Shown here: positions 52,334 through 60,073 of the stretch, piece by piece
Layout: each line of letters opens with the position of its first letter
Numbering within the stretch: position 1 is the stretch's first letter
NCBI GenBank assembly: GCA_949123685.1
Contig: CASBHZ010000005.1
Coordinates: 10,641 to 74,640, forward strand
Direction: 5' to 3'
Length of the DNA: 64,000 bases
From: an uncultured Bacteroidales bacterium
GTDB taxonomy: Bacteria > Bacteroidota > Bacteroidia > Bacteroidales > Muribaculaceae
Notes under the pieces: model-generated
What the model saw: only the letters and a program-made list of their open reading frames with translations
Told to the model about the DNA's origin: nothing
The model's database searches: none
Position numbers and translations under genes: made by a program

Positions 52334-53323
52334 ATGATAATAATCGGATTATTAATCATCGCAATCGGAAGCTTTTGTCAATCAAGTAGCTATGTGCCGA
52401 TTAAACGCGTAAAAGACTGGAGCTGGGAGAGCTTCTGGCTTGTTCAGGGCTTGTTCGCATGGCTGGTGTTTCCGCTGTTGGGTGCAATGCTGGCTGTTCC
52501 ATCGGGTCATACCCTTATGGAGGCATACAGTGCGAACCTTACTGCCGCACTGCTCGCTATTCTTTTCGGAGTGTTGTGGGGTATCGGAGGCTTGACTTTT
52601 GGTCTGTCGATGCGCTATCTCGGTGTGGCACTCGGACAGTCGATATCGCTTGGCACATGTGCAGGTCTGGGAACAATACTGACTCCGTTGTTTTTGGGAA
52701 AACCGGGCGACCTCACAATGCCTGTGATTGTCGGCGTTGTCGTGACGCTGTTGGGCATTGCCATCATCGGTATTGCCGGAAACATGAGGGCAAAGACAGC
52801 AGGCGAGACTGTAAAGGACTTCAACTTCGGCAAAGGGATAACCGTTGCGTTGATAGCCGGCGTGATGAGCGCATGCTTCAGCATCGGTCTCGGATTCGGG
52901 TCATCACTATGCTTTGAGAATACTCCTGAGATTTACCGTACATTGCCTGCCACATTTCTTGTCACACTCGGAGGGTTCTTCACCAATGCCGTCTACTGCT
53001 TATGGCAGAACGGCAGGAACAAGACATTCTCAGACTACGGCAAGACCTCGCTGTATCTGAACAATATTCTGTTCTGTGCTCTCGCCGGACTGTTGTGGTA
53101 CAGCCAGTTCTTCGGACTTGCTCTCGGCAAAGGCTTCCTTGTAAGCTCTGCGACACTACTGACATTCTCATGGTGCATACTCATGTCTCTCAATGTGACA
53201 TTCTCCAATGTCTGGGGCATAATACTGAAAGAGTGGCAGGGAACCACCACCCGAACAAAGACAGTTCTTGTTATCGGGCTTATAGTTTTAATAGTTTCAT
53301 CATTCTTACCGCAAATAATATGA
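52334..53323 (+). CDS. rhaT: L-rhamnose/H+ symporter
   Basis: A 329-residue membrane protein with about ten transmembrane helices and the RhaT pattern SSYVPIKRVKDWSWESFWLVQGLFAWLVFPL, GVLWGIGGLTFGLSMRYLGVALGQSISLGTCAGLGT, MSACFSIGLGFGSS. It imports L-rhamnose across the inner membrane with protons. Its stop overlaps the rhaD start as ATGA, indicating translational coupling. Confidence 0.96.
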   Translation: MIIIGLLIIAIGSFCQSSSYVPIKRVKDWSWESFWLVQGLFAWLVFPLLGAMLAVPSGHTLMEAYSANLTAALLAILFGVLWGIGGLTFGLSMRYLGVALGQSISLGTCAGLGTILTPLFLGKPGDLTMPVIVGVVVTLLGIAIIGIAGNMRAKTAGETVKDFNFGKGITVALIAGVMSACFSIGLGFGSSLCFENTPEIYRTLPATFLVTLGGFFTNAVYCLWQNGRNKTFSDYGKTSLYLNNILFCALAGLLWYSQFFGLALGKGFLVSSATLLTFSWCILMSLNVTFSNVWGIILKEWQGTTTRTKTVLVIGLIVLIVSSFLPQII

Positions 53324-54132
53324 CATCAATATTGGAAAACCGTCCGGCACTTGCTGCCGAGGTGGAGAAAGTTGCCGAAACCGCCGGCTATCTATGGCAG
53401 AAAGGGTGGGCGGAGCGTAATGGCGGCAACATAACCGTCAATATCACGGAACACGTTGACGAGGCAATGAAAATCATTCCGGCAATCAGCGAGCCGGTTG
53501 CAATAGGGTTGACGTTGCCCAACCTCAAAGGATGTTGGTTCTTCTGTAAAGGCACGCAGAAACGTATGCGTGATCTTGCCCGCAGTCCGATGGACAACGG
53601 ATCTATTATCCGCATCACAGATGATTGCGCTCACTACGAAATAGTGGCTGACAATCCTGTCATGCCAACATCCGAACTCCCGAGTCATCTTGCCGTACAC
53701 AACTATCTCATCGGTAAAGGCTCCTGCTACAAGGCTTCGCTGCACACGCATCCCATCGAGCTTGTAGCCATGAGCCACAATCCTGAGTTCCTCAAAAAGG
53801 ATGTTCTGACACGTCTGTTATGGAGCATGATTCCCGAAACAAAGGCTTTCGCTCCTCGCGGACTCGGCATCGTGCCCTATATGATGCCATCCAGTAACGA
53901 ACTTGCAGAGGAAACAATCAGAACCATTGATGACAATTATGACGTGGTGATGTGGGAAAAACACGGGGTGTTTGCTGTAGACACCGACATCATGTCGGCG
54001 TTCGATCAGGTTGACGTGCTTAACAAATCCGCCAACATCTATATGTGCGCCCGCTCGATGGGATTCATCCCCGATGGCATGTCGCAGGAACAGATGCAGG
54101 AAATCTCCACGGTATTCAATCTTCCCAAATAA
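53320..54132 (+). CDS. rhaD: L-rhamnulose-1-phosphate aldolase
   Basis: A 270-residue class II aldolase beginning MTSILENRPALAAEVEKVAETAGYLWQKGWAERNGGNITVNIT. The zinc-binding His pair is in ASLHTHPIELVAMSHNPEF, with a further ligand in VVMWEKHGVFAVD. It splits rhamnulose-1-phosphate into dihydroxyacetone phosphate and lactaldehyde. A longer reading with an upstream start would overlap most of the end of rhaT in another frame and is not credible. It ends the operon; its stop lies inside the terminator palindrome. Confidence 0.96.
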   Translation: MTSILENRPALAAEVEKVAETAGYLWQKGWAERNGGNITVNITEHVDEAMKIIPAISEPVAIGLTLPNLKGCWFFCKGTQKRMRDLARSPMDNGSIIRITDDCAHYEIVADNPVMPTSELPSHLAVHNYLIGKGSCYKASLHTHPIELVAMSHNPEFLKKDVLTRLLWSMIPETKAFAPRGLGIVPYMMPSSNELAEETIRTIDDNYDVVMWEKHGVFAVDTDIMSAFDQVDVLNKSANIYMCARSMGFIPDGMSQEQMQEISTVFNLPK

Positions 54133-54178
54133 AAAGAAGCTGCATAAAACTTAAGTTTTATGCAGCTTCTTTTTATTT
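54127..54178. terminator. 52-bp perfect palindromic terminator after rhaD
   Basis: Positions 54127-54152 pair fully with 54153-54178 (core GAAGCTGCATAAAACTT, with A-tract and T-tract ends). It acts on both strands, ending the rha operon and the convergent lipoprotein gene, and includes the rhaD stop codon. Confidence 0.92.
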
Positions 54179-54181
54179 GGG

Positions 54182-54622
54182 TTAGTATCGGCGGCAGGTG
54201 ACGATGGTTTCTGATGATTTCAGAATCAGTTCCTTGCCGTCGAGTTTTATAATGTGGAAGACAACGGGATTGGAATAGATGCCCCAGGATTGCAGTGCAA
54301 ATACACTGTTTCCTGTATTGTACGGGAAATCCATGGTAACTGTGGAAGTTCCCTTGTCATAATTTAGATTACCGGCTATAACGGCACCGGAGCTTTCATT
54401 TTCGGAAACACTCCTGAGGTTGACCACGTGAAGGTTGATATCTATATATCTCCTCTGTTCCGGAGTCCATTCTTCTGCGTCTTCCAGATATTCTATCTTC
54501 ATTATCTGCCATTGGGCATCAAGTTTGCCATTGATGGGAGTTTTGCGGCATGAAGGTAAGGAGATGAGACTGATAATGCCGAAAAGTAATGCAATGCAAA
54601 AAAATATTTTGTTTTTCATCAT
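54182..54622 (-). CDS. Small lipocalin-like lipoprotein
   Basis: A 146-residue lipoprotein (SLISLPSC, Cys25) with a short beta-barrel-like pattern opening KLDAQWQIMKIEYL and ending FHIIKLDGKELILKSSETIVTCRRY, like small lipocalin-type proteins of Bacteroidetes. No named family is certain. Its start overlaps the stop of the Wzi gene by one base (TAATG), so the two are translated together and it may assist Wzi at the outer membrane. Confidence 0.65.
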   Translation of the reverse strand: MMKNKIFFCIALLFGIISLISLPSCRKTPINGKLDAQWQIMKIEYLEDAEEWTPEQRRYIDINLHVVNLRSVSENESSGAVIAGNLNYDKGTSTVTMDFPYNTGNSVFALQSWGIYSNPVVFHIIKLDGKELILKSSETIVTCRRY

Positions 54623-56103
54623 TATTTCTTGTTTTTAGGACCAAAAAGCCATCCTGTTTTACTTATCTTCAACATTACTCCGTAGCTGTTGCCGATTAGC
54701 GAACCGGCATCCATGCCAAAGGCAAGGTCTGCCTGCCACCCTTTCAGTTTTTTTGGCTTGTAATTAACCTCGGCAAGGAGATTGAAGCTCGTTTTGGGTT
54801 CGGCAAAAGGGATATCGTATGTTCCCCAGCTTTTCTGATACGATGCGAGTACCTTATATCCTAATTCCTCAAGCGGCTGCCCTTTGAAGCCGAGGTGGTG
54901 TCCCCACATTCGGTTTGACAGGAATTGCAGTTTGTGATTGGCATTATAGATCGGCGAGATTATCAATGGATTGCCTATTCCCATTCCCCAATGTTGCCAA
55001 CCGTTGTAGATTCCGTGATTGTAGTAATTATCCCTGCCGCTGACCTGCTCGTTGATCTCTGGGGTGTGGTCCCAATATACGGGACCGGACTGGTCTTTGG
55101 TATATAAAAATTCATATACAGCTTCCGAAATCCACCGGTTCTTGGGGAACTTAGCCTCAATACCCCATAGTCCGTCTTTCCATGGATAATCGAAGAAAAG
55201 CATGGAATGGTCCTCAAAGAAATGTTGATAATACGCCTTCACGCTCCAGTCGGCTTTCGGTTTCCATGCCAATGCGAAGTTCCAGCTTCCAAGCATATTT
55301 CCTTCAACATTGACCTGTTCTCCTGCCGGTGTGTCCTCACCACCCCTCATCGGGATAAGAGCCTTTATAAAATTTTTCCATCCATGAGGCATTTTGGTCA
55401 CTTTGCCGTTCTGATACGATTCACCTCCGAATTGTGTTGCCATCTCAAGCCCGAGTTCAAATTCCAAAGGGAATTTTTTCGTGTTTCCACCTCGGAAGAA
55501 TATTGCCTTCGAATGGTATAAGGTGTTGAGGGTATATTTGGAATCTTTGTTTACCCAGCTTTCTATCCATCTGTTGTCTGTAAATTTACCGTAAGCTATA
55601 TATCCCTTTACGGCAAACCATCCCTTTGTTCCCCAGAAATCGGCATAGTCGAATATACCTACTCTCACTTGCGGAATGGGTCGTGCGTTTCCGGAATAGG
55701 TGAGATTTCCCGATGCAAGTTCGGAGTTTGAAATGAATCCGGGAATCTCCTTGCTTCCTGCCATTATGTTGAGGCAGCGATATTTCGCTTCGGCGTACAA
55801 TTGCTGAACCACGAAGACTGATGAGAATCTTGCTGCCACGGCGAGATCCACGCCTGCGCCCCAAGTGAAGCGGCGTGTCGTGTCCATGTCGTGGAAAGCC
55901 CCCAGTCGGAGGTATGCATTGTTTTTTTCTCTTGACGAAAGTCCGTATTGGTTATTCATCATCCAGAACGGGGTGTTTTGTCCTCCCGCCACATTGATTC
56001 CGATTTCGCCGTGATAACGGATGGAGTCGTTCCATTCAGCCTTGGCTATTGCGGGTGTCAATAGGGTGGCTGCGGCAACAAGTAATAGATATAGCTTATG
56101 CAT
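54622..56103 (-). CDS. Wzi-family capsule-assembly outer-membrane protein
   Basis: A 493-residue protein with a signal peptide (LLLVAAATLLTPAIAKA) and an outer-membrane barrel with family blocks RYHGEIGINVAGGQNTPFWMMNNQYGLSS, LYAEAKYRCLNIMAGSKE, YNHGIYNGWQHWGMGIGNPLI and SNRMWGHHLGFKG. Wzi is a surface lectin that retains group 1 capsule in E. coli. In Bacteroidales many such paralogues sit away from capsule clusters, as here, so the capsule role is inferred. Confidence 0.85.
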   Translation of the reverse strand: MHKLYLLLVAAATLLTPAIAKAEWNDSIRYHGEIGINVAGGQNTPFWMMNNQYGLSSREKNNAYLRLGAFHDMDTTRRFTWGAGVDLAVAARFSSVFVVQQLYAEAKYRCLNIMAGSKEIPGFISNSELASGNLTYSGNARPIPQVRVGIFDYADFWGTKGWFAVKGYIAYGKFTDNRWIESWVNKDSKYTLNTLYHSKAIFFRGGNTKKFPLEFELGLEMATQFGGESYQNGKVTKMPHGWKNFIKALIPMRGGEDTPAGEQVNVEGNMLGSWNFALAWKPKADWSVKAYYQHFFEDHSMLFFDYPWKDGLWGIEAKFPKNRWISEAVYEFLYTKDQSGPVYWDHTPEINEQVSGRDNYYNHGIYNGWQHWGMGIGNPLIISPIYNANHKLQFLSNRMWGHHLGFKGQPLEELGYKVLASYQKSWGTYDIPFAEPKTSFNLLAEVNYKPKKLKGWQADLAFGMDAGSLIGNSYGVMLKISKTGWLFGPKNKK

Positions 56104-56205
56104 TCTATAAATGTTAAACGTGGAATATGTAAAAATTAGATTGCTTAAAACAGGTTCGTTATGAGCAGATACCTTATATTAAACATTGCTCATTATAAAA
56201 AAGTT

Positions 56206-56237
56206 GAGACCGACAATCATGATAGACTGTCGGTCTC
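56206..56237 (-). terminator. Intrinsic terminator of the tRNA-Glu/rpsT operon
   Basis: GAGACCGACA at 56206-56215 pairs with TGTCGGTCTC at 56228-56237. On the minus strand AACTTTTTTATAATG follows, a proper U-tract. It is 25 bases beyond the second tRNA-Glu. Confidence 0.9.
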
Positions 56238-56261
56238 GGGGATAGGATGGATTTGGGGATG

Positions 56262-56333
56262 TAGTCCATAGCAGAGTCGAACTGCTCTTTAGAGAATGAA
56301 AATCTCTCGTCCTAACCGATAGACGAATGGACC
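56262..56333 (-). tRNA. tRNA-Glu (anticodon TTC), copy A
   Basis: A 72-nt cloverleaf with acceptor GGTCCAT/ATGGACT, D arm GTCTATCGGTTAGGAC, anticodon stem AGAGA/TCTCT around loop TTTTCAT (anticodon TTC), T stem AGCAG/CTGCT with TTCGACT, and discriminator A. CCA is not encoded. It is identical to copy B except for one covarying acceptor pair. Confidence 0.96.
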
Positions 56334-56389
56334 GACACAAATCTTGACCGCCGATGCCCGAAAAGCATCACGCGGAGGATTTTACTATT

Positions 56390-56641
56390 TTAAATTTTGT
56401 TGATATGCTTCGAGAGTGAGCTGCAAAGGTTGGCTGCCTTGTTCTTTGAGATGATATTCTTGCGGCCAAGACGCTGAAGAAGAGCGCTTACTTTATTATA
56501 GGCAGCTGTTGCTTCCTCCTTGTCGTTCATTCTACGAATGCGACGCACTGCGTTGCGTGCTGTTTTAGCCCAGTATCGGTTCTCAAGTCTTCTTTTCTCC
56601 GACTGGCGAATTCTTTTTAATGACGATTTATGGTTTGCCAT
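56390..56641 (-). CDS. rpsT: 30S ribosomal protein S20
   Basis: An 83-residue, very basic protein with the S20 pattern MANHKSSLKRIRQSEKRRLENRYWAKTARNAVRRIRR and the C-terminal KNKAANLCSSLSKHI helix. It binds 16S rRNA early in assembly. It lies between two tRNA-Glu genes on one strand with a single visible promoter and terminator, so all three are probably one transcript cut by tRNA processing. Confidence 0.97.
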   Translation of the reverse strand: MANHKSSLKRIRQSEKRRLENRYWAKTARNAVRRIRRMNDKEEATAAYNKVSALLQRLGRKNIISKNKAANLCSSLSKHINKI

Positions 56642-56680
56642 TGTTAAAAATTTCTTTTCTTTGTTCTGTTAATAAATTGG

Positions 56681-56752
56681 TAGCCCATAGCAGAGTCGAA
56701 CTGCTCTTTAGAGAATGAAAATCTCTCGTCCTAACCGATAGACGAATGGGCC
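56681..56752 (-). tRNA. tRNA-Glu (anticodon TTC), copy B
   Basis: A 72-nt cloverleaf like copy A but with acceptor GGCCCAT/ATGGGCT: the third pair is C-G instead of T-A. Anticodon loop TTTTCAT, discriminator A, no encoded CCA. It is promoter-proximal in the operon, about 60 bases after the predicted start. Confidence 0.96.
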
Positions 56753-56816
56753 ACGATAAGCAACTGCACTTTCCCGTTATTAAAAAATAATAACTTTTAA
56801 GCGTATTTTGCGACTG

Positions 56817-56848
56817 CAAAGGTAATAATTCTTTTTGATTCAACCAAA
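56817..56848 (-). promoter_or_regulatory. Promoter of the tRNA-Glu/rpsT/tRNA-Glu operon
   Basis: Minus-strand TTTG (56848-56845), a 20-base spacer and TACCTTTG (56824-56817) match the Bacteroidetes consensus exactly. Confidence 0.85.
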
Positions 56849-56867
56849 AAATCACAAAATATTTTAT

Positions 56868-56875
56868 TAATTTTG
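56868..56875 (+). promoter_or_regulatory. -7 element for the nucleoside kinase gene
   Basis: TAATTTTG matches TAnnTTTG and lies 33 bases before the ATG, divergent from the tRNA-Glu promoter. No -33 TTTG is found at the right distance, so this is tentative. Confidence 0.5.
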
Positions 56876-56908
56876 CAATAAACCCATCCAATTTTATCCT
56901 TTTTTGAT

Positions 56909-58588
56909 ATGAATACTCTAAAAATCTTTTGTGAAAACACCGATAGTCATATCGAAGTGGCGGGAGGGACAACTCTTCTTGAGATTGCAAGCAATCTTGC
57001 CCCTAAGCTTGATTTCAAACCTATATGCGCTCTGGTGAATAACAAAGTGGAGGCTTTGGGCTATCATCTGTTTTCACCGAAGCGGGTGGAGTTCCTTCCT
57101 GCGCATTCCGCCATAGGGAAAGATATATATATCCGTTCTTTATGCATGATGCTTTACAAGGCGGTGTCCGAGCTTTATCCAGGTTTGACATTGAGGATAG
57201 AGCTTTCCATCTCGAAGGGCTATTATTGTCGCTTGCTTGATGATTCGGGTCACGCGGTTCATATTGATGAGGAGGGTGTCGCCAAGATTAAGGATGCGAT
57301 GGGCAGGACGGTGGCGCAAGACATCCCTTTCAGGCGCAAAGAGAAACCCACAGATGAGGTGATTGATATTTTCCATAACGAGGGTCTTGAAGACAAGGTG
57401 GGACTTCTTGAAACTGTCAATCATCTTTACACGCATTATTACCTGCTTGGAGACACGGCTGATTCTTATTATATGCCGTTGGCTCCATCTTCTTCATACC
57501 TCGGGGTGTTCGACCTTCTGCCTTATAAAAGCGGGTTCCTGCTTTTAGGTTTCGATAGCGAGAATCCTGATTCTCCGGCTGTTTCCATCAAGCAGGAAAA
57601 GATGTATCATGCTTTCACGGAGCATCTTAAATTCAATAAGGTGATAAAGGTGTCGAATGTCGGCGAATTGAATAGGGCGGTGGAACACCGCATGACATCC
57701 CGTTTGATAAACGTAGCCGAGGCTATGCACGATAAGCTTTTGGGACGCATCAGCGATGATATCGCGGAGAGGCGTAGTCGCGGGGATGCCGGGATCGTTC
57801 TGATAGCCGGACCTTCATCTTCGGGAAAAACGACTTCCGGCAAACGTCTTGCCATTCAGCTTATGACGAACCTCATGGTTCCCAAGATGATATCTCTTGA
57901 CGATTATTTTATCGACCGGGAAAAGACACCGCGAGATCATACCGGAGATTATGATTTTGAGAGCCTTTATGCTCTGGATCTCGAGCGGTTTAATTCGGAT
58001 CTCGAGCGACTCCTCGCAGGAGAGGAGATAAATTTGCCGACATATAGTTTTGAACTTGGGCGTAGGGTGGAGTCTCACAGACCGCTTCGTCTTGAGGCAA
58101 ACGATGTCCTTATAATAGAGGGCATTCATGGGTTGAATCCGGAACTTACGGGCAATATAGATCCGAGGCACCTTTACAAGATATATGTTTCGGCGCTAAC
58201 AACGCTCCGCATTGATGATCACAACTGGATTTCTACATCCGACAATCGGTTGTTGCGCCGGATAGTGCGCGACCACAAATATCGTCATATTTCTGCGGAA
58301 GAAACCATCCGTCGCTGGCCGAGTGTGCGCCGGGGCGAGGATAAATGGATATTCCCGTTTGCGGAAAATGCCGATGCCACTTTCAATTCCTCCCTTATTT
58401 TCGAACTCGGAGTCATGAAGGATTACGCAGAACCATTGTTGCGTGGTGTGCCGCATGGTCAGAAACAATATGCGGTGGCAAACCGCCTGCTGAAGTTCCT
58501 TGACCTTTTCAAGACGATTCCTGCCGATCAGGTGCCTTTCACCTCCCTGCTTCGTGAGTTTCTCGGAGGCTCTTCGTTTCACTATTGA
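56909..58588 (+). CDS. Nucleoside kinase with N-terminal TGS-like domain
   Basis: A 559-residue protein. Residues 1-65 resemble a TGS/ubiquitin-like domain (IEVAGGTTLLEIASNLAPKLDFKPICALVNNKVEALGYHL), and the middle resembles the second additional domain of threonyl-tRNA synthetase. The C-terminal half is a uridine-kinase-like P-loop domain with Walker A GPSSSGKTT (301-309), SLDDYFIDREKTPRDHTGDYDFE and VLIIEGIHGLNPELT. This arrangement is conserved in Bacteroidetes and Firmicutes and annotated as nucleoside kinase; the true substrate is not settled. Confidence 0.88.
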   Translation: MNTLKIFCENTDSHIEVAGGTTLLEIASNLAPKLDFKPICALVNNKVEALGYHLFSPKRVEFLPAHSAIGKDIYIRSLCMMLYKAVSELYPGLTLRIELSISKGYYCRLLDDSGHAVHIDEEGVAKIKDAMGRTVAQDIPFRRKEKPTDEVIDIFHNEGLEDKVGLLETVNHLYTHYYLLGDTADSYYMPLAPSSSYLGVFDLLPYKSGFLLLGFDSENPDSPAVSIKQEKMYHAFTEHLKFNKVIKVSNVGELNRAVEHRMTSRLINVAEAMHDKLLGRISDDIAERRSRGDAGIVLIAGPSSSGKTTSGKRLAIQLMTNLMVPKMISLDDYFIDREKTPRDHTGDYDFESLYALDLERFNSDLERLLAGEEINLPTYSFELGRRVESHRPLRLEANDVLIIEGIHGLNPELTGNIDPRHLYKIYVSALTTLRIDDHNWISTSDNRLLRRIVRDHKYRHISAEETIRRWPSVRRGEDKWIFPFAENADATFNSSLIFELGVMKDYAEPLLRGVPHGQKQYAVANRLLKFLDLFKTIPADQVPFTSLLREFLGGSSFHY

Positions 58589-58646
58589 CACTTTTTAGGG
58601 TCTTTGACACAGGACTTCGCTTAAGTGCCAAAAAATAGAATTTGCA

Positions 58647-60008
58647 TTGAAAGATTTAAATGAAAAAGATATAGAGCTCATCGGCGAGATGATCGAGCAT
58701 GGTGATGAAGTCGGTGCGCGTAAAGTGTTTTCCGAACTGCACCCCGCCGATATTGCAGAACTCTTCCAGGACATGAGCCTCAAGGAGGCGGAATGGGCGT
58801 TCAACCTTATTGACGATAAGGGGAAGAAGGCTGATGTGCTCATGGAGCTTGACGAGGAAGACCGCAAGCAGCTTCTGGAGGGTATGGATCCGGAACAGAT
58901 CGGTCATTTCATTGATCTGCTCGATACCGACGATGCCGTAGACCTAATTCAGGAACTTGATGAGGAAGACCGGGAAGAGGTAATCCTGAACATTGAGGAT
59001 ATGGAACAGGCGGGAGATATCGTTGACCTGCTGCAGTATGACGAGGATACGGCTGGCGGTATGATGGGCACTGAGCTTATCAAGGTAAATGAGAACCTGT
59101 CAATGCCCGACTGCCTCAAGGAGATGCGCCATCAGGCGGAAGATCTCGATGACATATACAATATCTATGTCGTAGATGACGATGACCGTCTGAAAGGTGT
59201 GTTGCCTCTAAAGAAGATGATCACGCATCCGTCAGTGTCAAAAATCAAACATGTGATGGAGACGGATCCGGTATCCGTGAAGGCTGATATGCCAATTGTG
59301 GATGTAGCGATTGACTTTGAAAAATATGACCTTGTGGCGATGCCTGTTGTCGACAGTATAGGTCGATTGGTGGGACAGATCACGGTCGATGACGTGATGG
59401 ATGAGGTGCGTGAACAGAGTGAGCGTGATTTCCAGCTTGCTTCGGGTATCTCTTCCGATATTGATGCAGACGACTCCGTTATGGCTCAGACAAAGGCGCG
59501 TCTGCCATGGCTTCTGATCGGTATTGCCGGAGGGATTTTGAGTTCATTGATTCTTTCCGGCTTTGAAGCTCAGCTCGCAGCACTCACTGCGTTGGCATAT
59601 TTTATTCCGCTGATTGGAGGCACGGGTGGAAATGTAGGTGTGCAGGCATCGGCAATCGTGGTGCAGGGCCTTGCCAATGGACGTCTCGAACTCAAGGAGT
59701 TCTGGAACCAGATGTGGAAAGAGTTGCGTATCTCGTTGCTTAACGCCATAGTCATATCTGGAGCGATCTGCCTGTATACGGTTTTCACAGAACCCGGAAA
59801 CTACGCACTCACCTGCACCGTGACGGCATCTCTTTTTTGTGTCGTGATATTCTCTACCGTGTTCGGGGCGCTGGTGCCCCTTACTCTTGAGCGACTGAAG
59901 ATTAATCCGGCTCTTGCCACCGGCCCTTTTATCCAGATCACCAATGATGTAGTGGGGTTGCTTATATACGTGGTGATGGCTATGTGGATGTTGAACCTGT
60001 TTACATGA
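58647..60008 (+). CDS. mgtE: MgtE-family magnesium transporter
   Basis: A 453-residue protein with an N-terminal acidic MgtE_N domain (ELHPADIAELFQDMSLKEAEWAFNLI...DLLDTDDAVDLIQELDEEDREEV), two CBS domains (LKVNENLSMPDCLKEM, VMETDPVSVKADMPIVDVAIDFEKYDLVAMPVVD) and five transmembrane helices with the P-A-like motif region PLIGGTGGNVGVQASAIVVQGLA. The start must be TTG at 58647: a stop lies four codons upstream and the first ATG would remove 14 residues of the domain. The CBS/N domains act as a cytosolic magnesium sensor. Confidence 0.93.
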   Translation: MKDLNEKDIELIGEMIEHGDEVGARKVFSELHPADIAELFQDMSLKEAEWAFNLIDDKGKKADVLMELDEEDRKQLLEGMDPEQIGHFIDLLDTDDAVDLIQELDEEDREEVILNIEDMEQAGDIVDLLQYDEDTAGGMMGTELIKVNENLSMPDCLKEMRHQAEDLDDIYNIYVVDDDDRLKGVLPLKKMITHPSVSKIKHVMETDPVSVKADMPIVDVAIDFEKYDLVAMPVVDSIGRLVGQITVDDVMDEVREQSERDFQLASGISSDIDADDSVMAQTKARLPWLLIGIAGGILSSLILSGFEAQLAALTALAYFIPLIGGTGGNVGVQASAIVVQGLANGRLELKEFWNQMWKELRISLLNAIVISGAICLYTVFTEPGNYALTCTVTASLFCVVIFSTVFGALVPLTLERLKINPALATGPFIQITNDVVGLLIYVVMAMWMLNLFT

Positions 60009-60073
60009 TAACGGTTCATGCATTTAATATAAATATCATGTTCCTAATTGATTAAAACTCCTAATTTATAGAA

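Noticed and set aside
53002..53319. Upstream extension of rhaD to 53002
   Set aside because: It would overlap most of the rhaT C-terminus in another frame; the ATGA overlap at 53320 gives the normal RhaD start.
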